DNA of 8,600 nt. Source: Promethearchaeota archaeon (lineage in GTDB: Archaea; Asgardarchaeota; Lokiarchaeia; Sigynarchaeales; MK-D1). Below, one piece after another: positions 1-6,864 of this stretch. The position numbers were made by a program, and so were the translations under genes. Numbering within the stretch: position 1 is the first letter of the stretch; each line of letters begins with the position of its first letter. The DNA lies in contig JAEOUK010000520.1 of the NCBI GenBank assembly GCA_016839385.1, positions 1-8,600 of the forward strand, written 5' to 3'. The notes under the pieces were generated by a model. It saw nothing but the letters and a program-made list of their open reading frames with translations. It made no database searches and was not told where the DNA came from.

Positions 1-680
1 ACAGGATCTATGAATACACTGGTTAAACGTTCTATTTTTTCTTCTAATTCTTCGATTTGTTTTTTCGCAGTGAAATATCCCGGATGGGTTTCCTCATCTA
101 GTTCCCACATCTTCATTTCTGTTAAATTTTGAATGAGTTGAGCCTCATTGCCATATTCCACGGAATTCCCGAAATTGTCTATGGTACCCTCTGGAATGAT
201 GACTTGGACGTGTCCTTCCATTCCTAGGGTACCACCATCGATCATGGGTTTTTTCAGATTCAAACAAATCTTGTTAAGATCGATCCGAGCTTTAAAATTA
301 TCAAGTGCAGCAATTATTAAATCACAAGATTTGTACAATTCCATGGGTAATTCTTGTATAGGTTTGAAATAAAATTCAATTTCCATGAAAGGGTTCATAC
401 GTTTAATACGTTCCGCTGCAACCTCTGCTTTTGGACGCCCTTCATCTCCTTTATAAAAAAGCATCTGGCGGGATAAATTAGATGTTTCAATCGTATCTAA
501 ATCACATAATATTATCTTTCCAACACCGCATAAAGCCAGATCCTTTGCAATTTCGCAGCCTAAGGCTCCAACTCCTGCAATAAATACTGTACTATTTTTT
601 AAAGCTAGTTGGTCCCATCCTTTTATGAGTTTTTGCCTTTTTGTGATTTCCTTCTCTTCTAAACTTAATTCCTTTCCCAT
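1..680 (-). CDS. Ubiquitin-E1/ThiF/MoeB-like activating enzyme (3' end outside window)
   Basis: Enzymes of this family adenylate the C-terminal glycine of a ubiquitin-like or sulfur-carrier protein and then pass it to a cysteine. The visible 226 residues hold the Rossmann adenylation domain. They include a KRQKLI segment near residue 14, the nucleotide loop GVGALG (36-41), DLDTIETSNLSRQ (60-72) with the ATP-contacting Asn and Arg, GRPKAEVAAE (81-90) with the conserved Lys, and ALDNFKAR (125-132) with the Mg/ATP Asp. IDGGTLGMEGHVQVIIP (147-163) reads like eukaryotic UBA3/UBA5 more than like typical MoeB. The zinc CxxC expected just after this point is absent. Instead a charged stretch (164-226) follows, ending in a helix-prone EELEEKIERL. 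The catalytic Cys and C-terminus lie off the window, so E1-like versus MoeB/ThiF function is undecided. The ATG at 680 is the first possible start, with an in-frame TAA just upstream. A TATA-like box about 27 bp upstream suggests a leaderless transcript. Confidence 0.88.
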   Translation of the reverse strand, partial: MGKELSLEEKEITKRQKLIKGWDQLALKNSTVFIAGVGALGCEIAKDLALCGVGKIILCDLDTIETSNLSRQMLFYKGDEGRPKAEVAAERIKRMNPFMEIEFYFKPIQELPMELYKSCDLIIAALDNFKARIDLNKICLNLKKPMIDGGTLGMEGHVQVIIPEGTIDNFGNSVEYGNEAQLIQNLTEMKMWELDEETHPGYFTAKKQIEELEEKIERLTSVFIDP

Positions 681-701
681 GGAATCATCTACTTATTGAT
701 T

Positions 702-712
702 TTAATATAATT
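702..712 (-). promoter_or_regulatory. TATA-like box for the E1-like gene
   Basis: The minus strand reads AATTATATTAA, centred about 27 bp before the ATG at 680. That is the spacing expected for an archaeal TATA box driving a leaderless transcript. It lies in the 54-bp gap after the GTPase gene, so the E1-like gene could be transcribed separately or together with the GTPase gene. The call rests on spacing and composition only, in an AT-rich background. Confidence 0.4.
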
Positions 713-734
713 TTAGTGTAAAATGAAGATAAAT

Positions 735-1316
735 TTATTCTGTCAATGAAATTTCGATATTGTTTTTTGTTAACCACATCTCGATCGCAATATCTTGAAT
801 GAGACTATCTATCATGTGTCCACTTTTTGAACTGATAAAATAGTGCTTCTTGATGTTGAGAGATTTTTTTAATTCTGAGATTTGTGCATCGATCATTTCT
901 TGAGCTGCTGGATTGATTTTGTCATATTTCGTTCCTACAAGAAACAGGGGGGTATTTGGTTCAGCATTTTCGCTCCATATTCCTAACCATTCTTTAAGAT
1001 ATTTCGTTGTACTATAACGGGTCAAGTCATACAATAACAAACCTCCGTTAGCTCCTTTCACAAAGCGTGGAAGCATGAACCGAAAACGATCTTCTCCGCC
1101 GAAATCCCAGATTGCTAAAGAAATTGGGAGCAAACTCTCATCGTACTTTCGAGGATCTAATATTTCCATTTGGAATAGATGAAAATCGATACCTATTGTC
1201 ATCTTTGTAGCAGGATTAAATACTCCAGTTATAATCCGATTAGCTAGAGTAGTTTTTCCCACTCCTCCTTCGCCCATTACACATACTTTCAACATATTGG
1301 GATCGGTCTTAATCAT
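735..1316 (-). CDS. Rab/Ras-like small GTPase
   Basis: This is a 193-residue single-domain small GTPase with all five G motifs. P-loop GEGGVGKT is at 15-22, the switch I Thr in KMTIGIDF at 38-45 (IGIDF matches the Rab signature), WDFGGEDRFRF at 70-80, TKYD at 129-132 (replacing NKxD), and SSKSG at 162-166 (replacing SAK). Such proteins switch between GDP and GTP forms and are greatly expanded in Asgard archaea, where their targets are mostly unknown. The residue aligned with Ras Gln61 is Glu75. There is no C-terminal cysteine or CAAX box; the only Cys lies before the P-loop, so prenyl anchoring as in eukaryotic Rabs is not expected. I chose the ATG at 1316; an in-frame GTG at 1325 would add three residues. 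It follows a terminator-like element and lies 54 bp before the E1-like gene. Confidence 0.93.
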   Translation of the reverse strand: MIKTDPNMLKVCVMGEGGVGKTTLANRIITGVFNPATKMTIGIDFHLFQMEILDPRKYDESLLPISLAIWDFGGEDRFRFMLPRFVKGANGGLLLYDLTRYSTTKYLKEWLGIWSENAEPNTPLFLVGTKYDKINPAAQEMIDAQISELKKSLNIKKHYFISSKSGHMIDSLIQDIAIEMWLTKNNIEISLTE

Positions 1317-1337
1317 CTTAACCACGTTAGGTAATGG

Positions 1338-1357
1338 AAAAAAAGAGAAATTCTCCT
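1338..1357 (-). terminator. Hairpin plus T7 tract after the flavoprotein gene
   Basis: On the minus strand AGGAGA, a 3-nt ATT loop and TCTCTT form a six-pair stem with one G-U pair. The stem runs into a seven-T tract (1344-1338). It sits 23 bp after the flavoprotein stop and before the GTPase start, so it would end the metabolic operon. Archaeal RNA polymerase can terminate on T-tracts alone. The stem is short and AT-rich, so the T-tract is the stronger evidence. Confidence 0.5.
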
Positions 1358-1380
1358 ATGTAGCTTTTGTTGAATATTGA

Positions 1381-3357
1381 TTAAGAGATCCATTTACCAT
1401 TTTCATAGGATTTCCAGACTGTTTCAAACCAATTCTCATCTTGAGGTACTTCACGAACTTCTTCAAATTGAGTCGAAAATGAAGAGCTCTTCCAATGACT
1501 TGTTATTATGAATTTATCTAATTCGCTATTTCGATTCAATATTTCATCTCCTTTTTTTACCAAATAACTTCCTCTAGTCCCCCCCTTGTTATGCAAATAA
1601 AATTGAATGGAATGTAAATAGGCTAAATGGGTAATTAAAGCATCTCTAATCTTCAATGCTTGTAGAAAATTAGAAATTGTTGGAGATTGGATGGATACAA
1701 TATTAAAATAATTTATTATTTCATTGGATGCATCTGAAATTTCATTGCTTAACCCATCGGATGTACGAATAATAGTTCCGTATTTTGCCATTCTGTTTCT
1801 AATTTTATTCAAAATATGTGAAGGATCTTGTTTAGATTTAGAAACCTCAGTTAGTTTAAAAATATCCGAGACATATTCTGATATTGTAGAGGTAATGAGT
1901 TTTTTGTTGATGATGGATTGATTTCGTAATTGAGAATCATAATACTTGCGAATAATTTTCAAACTAGCCCGTAATCCCCCAACTTGCCCTGAATTTAAAG
2001 CAGAACCCCCAGGACGGTGCACTCCATGACTCCCATTCGCTTCACCAATAACAAATACTCCCGGTTTAGTAGATTCCCACCAAATATCCCCTGATATCCC
2101 CCCGTTACAATGTTGTGCACATACTGAAATTTTGAGAGGACTCTTTTCTAAATCTATATTATGGGAGAGATAAAGCTCATAGGCTTTTGGATTCATTTTG
2201 CGTAATCGATTTACTGGTGTTTCGCATTCAGATTTTTTATCTATCCCGGATCTTTGTAAATAACCTGCAAATTCTTCATCAAGATTATCCAATATTTCGG
2301 AAACAGAAAGATGAAAGGGATTTCTCCTATAATCTAATACTACAATTCGATTTTGGACAGAATTTTCCTCAAATACCGATAAATCAATTTGAGAGGAACC
2401 ATTATTTTGAATTCGTTCCACATTGAAAGGCCATTGATAACCCTTTAGAAAAGTAGCATTCAATAAGGATGCTTGAGTTGGAAATTTCGGAATAAGAAAT
2501 TCCTCAGCAGAATCAATACCATCTTCAACCGAATATGAAAGATAGGTCGGTATAACCTGTTGATATGTACCGCTCACATTCCACCGAAAGTCAGTTGATG
2601 CAAGTCCAAATTGTGACTCTGTAAGATTTTGAGCTTCACAGCCGTATTCAATTAGTAATCCTAAACTACCCCATTGGCTCAAAGGATATACAGAATGATG
2701 ATAAATAGCACTACTACCCCCAGTAGCAGCAATAATATTATCTACAAGAAAAATAACACAACTTTTTTCAAATTCAGAGGTTGAATCTAATTTAATCGCT
2801 AAATCTGATTTATATAATCCCATTACAGCTTTCTTTGGTCCAAACTCAAAAATTTTGAAAATGTATACATTGTCATGAATAGGGATGTTTAATTCTTTAA
2901 CTCGTTTCAGAAGTTTCTCTCCCATTATTTTCGATGTTAATGGCCCTACTGAGGTAGCTCTTTGTTTAGGATCATTATCAGTCTTATATCCAATGTATTC
3001 ACCATATTTATTTGTTGGAAAAGGGACACCTAATGATACTAAATGCATAAATTCCCGAATAGAATTTGCTGCTTCCACTAGTGCAATATCTCCATGCATT
3101 GAGCCACCTTTCCGATAGGACTCGGCCATCTCTCGAATACTATCATGTGCATCTCCACCTATAGATAATTTATAATAAGTTTGCTTATCAGAACCAGCGT
3201 TAAATGATGTTCCACCACCAATTTTTTCTGAAACAATTGTAATTTGATTAGGGTCTCCTCCTTCTTCCACAAAATGAATTGCTGCGTTAAGTCCAGCTGC
3301 ACCCGATCCAATTACTATTGTGTTTATCTGATAAAAATCAAAATCAAATTTTACCAT
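1381..3357 (-). CDS. FAD-dependent oxidoreductase, fumarate reductase/L-aspartate oxidase superfamily
   Basis: This 658-residue flavoprotein opens with a dinucleotide-binding motif, TIVIGSGAAG (GxGxxG at 17-22). A segment GSDKQTYYKL follows at 55-64. The later core holds AQHCNGGI (His416) and GVHRPGGSALNSGQ (Arg448), which align with the HxMGGI and NRLGGNS segments of succinate dehydrogenase and fumarate reductase flavoproteins, whose His and Arg bind the substrate carboxylates. The usual QFH segment appears to be QFG here (249-251), followed by FRWNVSGTY, so one classical active-site His seems missing. There is no signal peptide, membrane helix or heme motif, so it is probably a soluble cytoplasmic enzyme. 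The C-terminal ~180 residues are poorly recognisable. From memory, GSDKQTYYKL and FRWNVSGTY mark an uncharacterised FAD-binding family common in Clostridia. It starts 9 bp after the dehydrogenase gene and is the last gene before the terminator. The substrate is unknown; sugar-acid oxidation or reduction is inferred from its neighbours. Confidence 0.88.
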   Translation of the reverse strand: MVKFDFDFYQINTIVIGSGAAGLNAAIHFVEEGGDPNQITIVSEKIGGGTSFNAGSDKQTYYKLSIGGDAHDSIREMAESYRKGGSMHGDIALVEAANSIREFMHLVSLGVPFPTNKYGEYIGYKTDNDPKQRATSVGPLTSKIMGEKLLKRVKELNIPIHDNVYIFKIFEFGPKKAVMGLYKSDLAIKLDSTSEFEKSCVIFLVDNIIAATGGSSAIYHHSVYPLSQWGSLGLLIEYGCEAQNLTESQFGLASTDFRWNVSGTYQQVIPTYLSYSVEDGIDSAEEFLIPKFPTQASLLNATFLKGYQWPFNVERIQNNGSSQIDLSVFEENSVQNRIVVLDYRRNPFHLSVSEILDNLDEEFAGYLQRSGIDKKSECETPVNRLRKMNPKAYELYLSHNIDLEKSPLKISVCAQHCNGGISGDIWWESTKPGVFVIGEANGSHGVHRPGGSALNSGQVGGLRASLKIIRKYYDSQLRNQSIINKKLITSTISEYVSDIFKLTEVSKSKQDPSHILNKIRNRMAKYGTIIRTSDGLSNEISDASNEIINYFNIVSIQSPTISNFLQALKIRDALITHLAYLHSIQFYLHNKGGTRGSYLVKKGDEILNRNSELDKFIITSHWKSSSFSTQFEEVREVPQDENWFETVWKSYENGKWIS

Positions 3358-3366
3358 TTTTCTAGC

Positions 3367-4146
3367 CTATAACCGTTTTAAGTGGAACCCACCATCTATG
3401 TTGAATATTTGACCTGTACTATAAGGAAAATGATTCAAAGCGATTGCGGTTACACATTTTGCAACATCTTCAGGAGTACCCCATCTAGAGATCGGAGTTA
3501 TTCCTTGTGAAAAGAGAGAATCGTATTTTTTCTGAACGGTTTTTGTCATGTCAGTCTGAATTATACCCGGTCTCACTTCAAATACAGGTATATTATATTC
3601 AGAAAGTTTGTCTGCATATAATCTCGTCATCATTTCAATGCCAGCTTTTGATATACAGTAATCTCCCCGATTTATCGATGAAGTGTAAGCAGATATTGAA
3701 CCGATATTAACAATTATGGGATGAAAATCTGGAATTTTCTTTTTTTGCAGCTCGATCATAAATTTCGCTATTTTTTGAGTTAAAAAATAAGGACCCTTGA
3801 GATTGGTATTAATAACTCTATCAAAGCTCGCTTCTGTAGCTTCCAATATATCATTACGTTCTAAAGGTGCAACTCCTGCATTATTAACAAGAAGATCGAT
3901 TCGACCTATAGTTTGGATTTTATTAATAAGTTTCATTCGTCCTTCTTCATTAGAAACATCTGCTTGAACATAATGTATAGAATCTTTCTCACCACCAAAC
4001 TCTTTATAAAAGGATTCAGATAAGGTCGATTTAGAAACACCATTAATTACGAGAGTGTACCCAATTGAATGTAACCCCTTTGCAATTGCATGACCAATTC
4101 CACGATAAGATCCTGTCACAAGAGCAATTTTTTCAGATTGAGACAT
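3367..4146 (-). CDS. Short-chain dehydrogenase/reductase, probably sugar-acid related
   Basis: This 259-residue classical SDR has the NAD(P) loop TGSYRGIG (11-18), Asp63 for the adenine, NNAG (88-91), the catalytic triad Ser150, Tyr163 and Lys167 in YCISK, and VRPGIIQTDMT after it. Length and motifs are full and intact. Databases often name such proteins 3-ketoacyl-ACP reductase. The neighbouring KDG-kinase-like gene makes a sugar-acid or keto-sugar dehydrogenase (KduD or gluconate 5-dehydrogenase type) more likely, but the substrate cannot be read from the sequence. The RGDYCISKAG and INGVSK segments recall a Firmicutes subgroup seen in carbohydrate clusters (memory, not a search). I chose the ATG at 4146, one base after the kinase stop; a TTG at 4158 would overlap the kinase gene and add four residues before that Met. 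The 1-bp and 9-bp spacings imply co-transcription with both neighbours. Confidence 0.92.
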   Translation of the reverse strand: MSQSEKIALVTGSYRGIGHAIAKGLHSIGYTLVINGVSKSTLSESFYKEFGGEKDSIHYVQADVSNEEGRMKLINKIQTIGRIDLLVNNAGVAPLERNDILEATEASFDRVINTNLKGPYFLTQKIAKFMIELQKKKIPDFHPIIVNIGSISAYTSSINRGDYCISKAGIEMMTRLYADKLSEYNIPVFEVRPGIIQTDMTKTVQKKYDSLFSQGITPISRWGTPEDVAKCVTAIALNHFPYSTGQIFNIDGGFHLKRL

Positions 4147-4147
4147 T

Positions 4148-5197
4148 TTATCTAACAACTCTCCCCGATCCTGTTCCTTGCATTAAGTTTTCTACTTCTG
4201 AAACCGAGAATCGATTAAAATCTCCAGGTATAGTATGTTTCAATGCAGATGCTGCCACTCCAAAATCAATTGCATATTGATAGTCCTCGCTTTGAACTAA
4301 ACCGTAGACTAATCCTGCTCCAAAGGAATCTCCAGCTCCCACTCGGTCTACGATGTTTTTTAATTCGTACTGTTTTGAAATAAAAATTGCTTTTTGTCCA
4401 GCCACATAACAGATTGCTGCCCATTTATTATAATCAGCAGAAAAACTTTCTCTTAGAGTTATTGCAACTATTTTTACATTTGGAAAATTACTAACCAGTT
4501 TTTCTGCAAGAAGTTTGTATTTTTCCTTGTCGATTTTTTCAGTTTCATCAAATTTATCCAATTCTAAAGTATTTTGAATGTCTTCTTCATTTGCTATCAC
4601 TACATCTATGAACGGCAACAACTTTCCCATAACTTCTTTGGGAGTTTTACCATATTGCCATAATTTTTTCCGATAATTCAAATCGCATGATACAGTTAGA
4701 CCAAGATTTTTTGCTAGTTTGACAGCATGTTCGCAAAGATTAGCTGCGGATTGAGATAATGCTGGTGTAATTCCTGTAAAATGAAACCATTTAGCATTTG
4801 AGAATACAGAATCCCATGTAAATTGATGAACTAAAGCTTGAGAAATGCTCGAATGATTCCGATCGTAAATTACATTGGAAGGTCGAGGTCCTGCTCCTTG
4901 TTCGAGGTAATAACTACCCATTCTGCCATCAGAAAAGATGATTTGAGATGTATCCACTCCCAATCCTTTTAAAATCTGAATCGCGCTTGCCCCAATAGGA
5001 TTATTTGGGAATGCTGTTATCAAGCGTGTTGGTATATTATAATTGGATAGGGATGCTAAAAAATTACCCTCAGCTCCTCCAAAGGTAGCCTCTAGAAACG
5101 GAGATTGAAACAGGCGTTCTCGATTTGGTGATTTTAATCGGAGCATAACCTCTCCCAATGCTACAACATACTCTTTCGAAGTAGATTTTTTGACCAT
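4148..5197 (-). CDS. kdgK: PfkB-family sugar kinase, 2-keto-3-deoxygluconate kinase-like
   Basis: This ribokinase-fold protein of 349 residues would phosphorylate 2-keto-3-deoxygluconate at C6 with ATP, giving KDPG for aldolase cleavage to pyruvate and glyceraldehyde 3-phosphate. The N-terminal half has GEVMLRLKSP (15-24), the sugar-binding GGAEGN (40-45), and the segment with RPSNVIYDRNHSS near residues 105-116, which is typical of KDG kinases rather than fructokinases. The C-terminal PfkB signature DRVGAGDSFGAG carries the catalytic base Asp290 and the GAGD anion hole (287-290). Length is slightly above the usual 310-340. The ATG at 5197 lies inside a perfect inverted repeat (5194-5210). 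The gene begins 29 bp after the longin/pseudo-GTPase gene and abuts the dehydrogenase gene. No aldolase, dehydratase or transporter for the pathway is in view, so the exact substrate (gluconate or galactonate derivative) is open. Confidence 0.87.
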   Translation of the reverse strand: MVKKSTSKEYVVALGEVMLRLKSPNRERLFQSPFLEATFGGAEGNFLASLSNYNIPTRLITAFPNNPIGASAIQILKGLGVDTSQIIFSDGRMGSYYLEQGAGPRPSNVIYDRNHSSISQALVHQFTWDSVFSNAKWFHFTGITPALSQSAANLCEHAVKLAKNLGLTVSCDLNYRKKLWQYGKTPKEVMGKLLPFIDVVIANEEDIQNTLELDKFDETEKIDKEKYKLLAEKLVSNFPNVKIVAITLRESFSADYNKWAAICYVAGQKAIFISKQYELKNIVDRVGAGDSFGAGLVYGLVQSEDYQYAIDFGVAASALKHTIPGDFNRFSVSEVENLMQGTGSGRVVR

Positions 5198-5210
5198 ATT
5201 CTAAATATGG
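5194..5210. repeat. Perfect 7-bp inverted repeat covering the kinase start codon
   Basis: The plus strand reads CCATATT-CTA-AATATGG, two perfect 7-bp arms around 3 bases. The kinase ATG (5197-5195) lies inside one arm. In the mRNA this could fold into a hairpin that hides the start codon. As DNA it could be a dimeric regulator site just downstream of a TATA-like AAATAATAG (5214-5222). AT-rich background makes chance occurrence possible. Confidence 0.45.
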
Positions 5211-5226
5211 TAAACTATTATTTGAG

Positions 5227-6864
5227 TTATTTCCCAAATCCCAGAATAAGCTCATTACGTAGTTTGTTTAAATTTTCTTCAATCGTATCCTCTGGAATTA
5301 TAGGACTCACAACGAGTATGTAAAAACTATATGGAGTGAATACTTTTTTAAGAATATAAAAGCCCGATTTACCCATATTTGCCTTAATTACAGATGCCCC
5401 CTGTGGAATTATAGAATTTTTAGATTTTTCGAATATATTGATTAATTTTGAACCATGTAGTTCAATTGATTGAATTTTAGAAATTGAATTTAAATTCTCT
5501 TCCAAATTAATAAAACTCGAAAATTTTAATCCGAACTCATTAAATAACATTATAGCCGAAAGCCTTAACTTCTTTGCAAAGGTTTGTAATGTATTTTGTA
5601 TTACCTCATCAACATTGACCAAGTAGGAAATTCCTGAAGAAAATGCTGATAGACAGCTAGCAATTGAGAAAATACTAGTTTCATAAAAATCAATAGGATT
5701 GCTATAAGAGGAGGATAATTCAGTGAAGCTTTTTTTTATCAAAGCAATATTATTCTGAATCGAAGGAGATTGTTGAATATCTTTATCAATTTTTGAAACT
5801 ATGATATTAATGGGAATTGAAATTAGTTTATTGTTCAAATGAGTGATAATATTTGTGAATAAAACCTGACTTTCTGTTATATTCTCAGTGTTAGAACCGT
5901 CGATAAAGAAATAAATGACATCTGCATCATCTAAATATATTTCTGAGTGATCTATGATATGTTCAGGAAGAATAGGCTTTTGGTCAAACTCCCAATTTAA
6001 AACAGTGGTTCCCAGAAGATGAGCCATATGTAGATTATCGTCTTGATAGGTTTCCTGATTTACTAGTTTGCTGAATTTTCGATTTAATGTAAGAAGATAA
6101 CTATTTTTACCACTATTTTTCAATCCTGTAAATATAATTTTCTTGGAACGATGTGAATCCAGTGGGGATACATGAGAGTATGATCCAGAAATTGGAAGCA
6201 GTTTTTCAAAAAAATTTTTTACCAAAGCTTGAATTTCTCCCACAATTTCTTTCGAAATTTTATTTGAAGTCCAACTTTCAGTTTCTAAATGCGCTACGAA
6301 TGAATTTACAATATCTTGTATTATGACATTTAGAAAATCATGATTGTCATAAATGAAATTCTTCTTTATTTTATCGATAAGTAAAGAGAATGTGCATGCA
6401 CGAGGTAAATTTTGCCCCGTTATCGTATAAAAACGAAAAAATGTGTAAGAATAAACATGTAAATCAGGATAAGGTAAAATCCCATAAAATTTCATATTTA
6501 AAAGAGATGGATCTCGTTCCAGAACTTTTTCTCCAATTAATAAACTAATGCTTTTTACTGCGATTTGAAGGAAATCTCTTTCAGTGTAAAGTGAAATATC
6601 GCGTAAACCCCCAAATCGCTTTGTAGGAGGGGTATGAAATACAGAGAAAGATTTATTGAAAAATTGGTCTTTCTCTTTTTGCCATTTTTCAAATAAGGAC
6701 TTATCAATTGGCAAATGAACATCCAGATCCTCAATTGGAGGAGGAAAAGAATATAGAGTTTGGTAACCAAACTCATCATAAATTGAAAAAACTACTCCTC
6801 GAATCGTGTCTCCTCTTAGAACATCCAACATTTTGTTGAAAGAATCTTCCGGTGTTATGCTCAA
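5227..6864 (-). CDS. Longin-like / degenerate GTPase / longin- or roadblock-like fusion protein
   Basis: This 545-residue protein has three recognisable zones. Residues ~1-190 resemble Asgard longin-type modules: GVVFSIYDEFG near 24-34, then AVKSISLLIGE, and a helical ending near NDHDFLNV-type residues. Residues ~240-405 look like a small GTPase: loop GLKNSGKNS (247-255), ADVIYFFIDGSN as the strand after switch II, and SKID (357-360) as the G4 motif. The P-loop Ser/Thr is Asn254 and the WDxxG motif reads WEFDQ, so Mg/GTP hydrolysis is probably lost. Residues ~430-545 (IMLFNEFGLKFSSF, then GFYILKKVFTPYSFYILVVSP) suggest a second longin/roadblock fold. This recalls Rag GTPases and longin-based Rab regulators. 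A scaffold or GTPase-partner role is inference. There is no signal peptide or membrane helix. TTG at 6864 follows an in-frame TGA; ATG at 6831 is a credible alternative that shortens it by 11 residues. It is 29 bp upstream of the kinase gene, so it could share its transcript. Confidence 0.8.
   Translation of the reverse strand: MSITPEDSFNKMLDVLRGDTIRGVVFSIYDEFGYQTLYSFPPPIEDLDVHLPIDKSLFEKWQKEKDQFFNKSFSVFHTPPTKRFGGLRDISLYTERDFLQIAVKSISLLIGEKVLERDPSLLNMKFYGILPYPDLHVYSYTFFRFYTITGQNLPRACTFSLLIDKIKKNFIYDNHDFLNVIIQDIVNSFVAHLETESWTSNKISKEIVGEIQALVKNFFEKLLPISGSYSHVSPLDSHRSKKIIFTGLKNSGKNSYLLTLNRKFSKLVNQETYQDDNLHMAHLLGTTVLNWEFDQKPILPEHIIDHSEIYLDDADVIYFFIDGSNTENITESQVLFTNIITHLNNKLISIPINIIVSKIDKDIQQSPSIQNNIALIKKSFTELSSSYSNPIDFYETSIFSIASCLSAFSSGISYLVNVDEVIQNTLQTFAKKLRLSAIMLFNEFGLKFSSFINLEENLNSISKIQSIELHGSKLINIFEKSKNSIIPQGASVIKANMGKSGFYILKKVFTPYSFYILVVSPIIPEDTIEENLNKLRNELILGFGK

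Noticed and set aside
148..372. Plus-strand open frame of 74 codons at the left end
   Set aside because: It lies wholly antisense to the E1-like gene, whose conserved motifs cover this stretch; its product has no recognisable features.
1724..3118. Three plus-strand open frames (1724-1921, 2187-2426, 2885-3118)
   Set aside because: All are antisense to the flavoprotein gene, which has a continuous conserved reading frame here.
4144..4158. TTG start at 4158 for the dehydrogenase
   Set aside because: It would overlap the kinase gene, while the ATG at 4146 starts one base after the kinase stop and gives a normal N-terminus before TGSYRGIG.
4065..4280. Plus-strand open frame across the dehydrogenase/kinase junction
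   Set aside because: It is antisense to the two coding ends and has no ribosome-binding site or recognisable product.
5070..5255. Minus-strand 61-codon frame overlapping the kinase start
   Set aside because: It is a shifted-frame shadow of the kinase N-terminus, which contains the conserved GGAEGN motif in the other frame.
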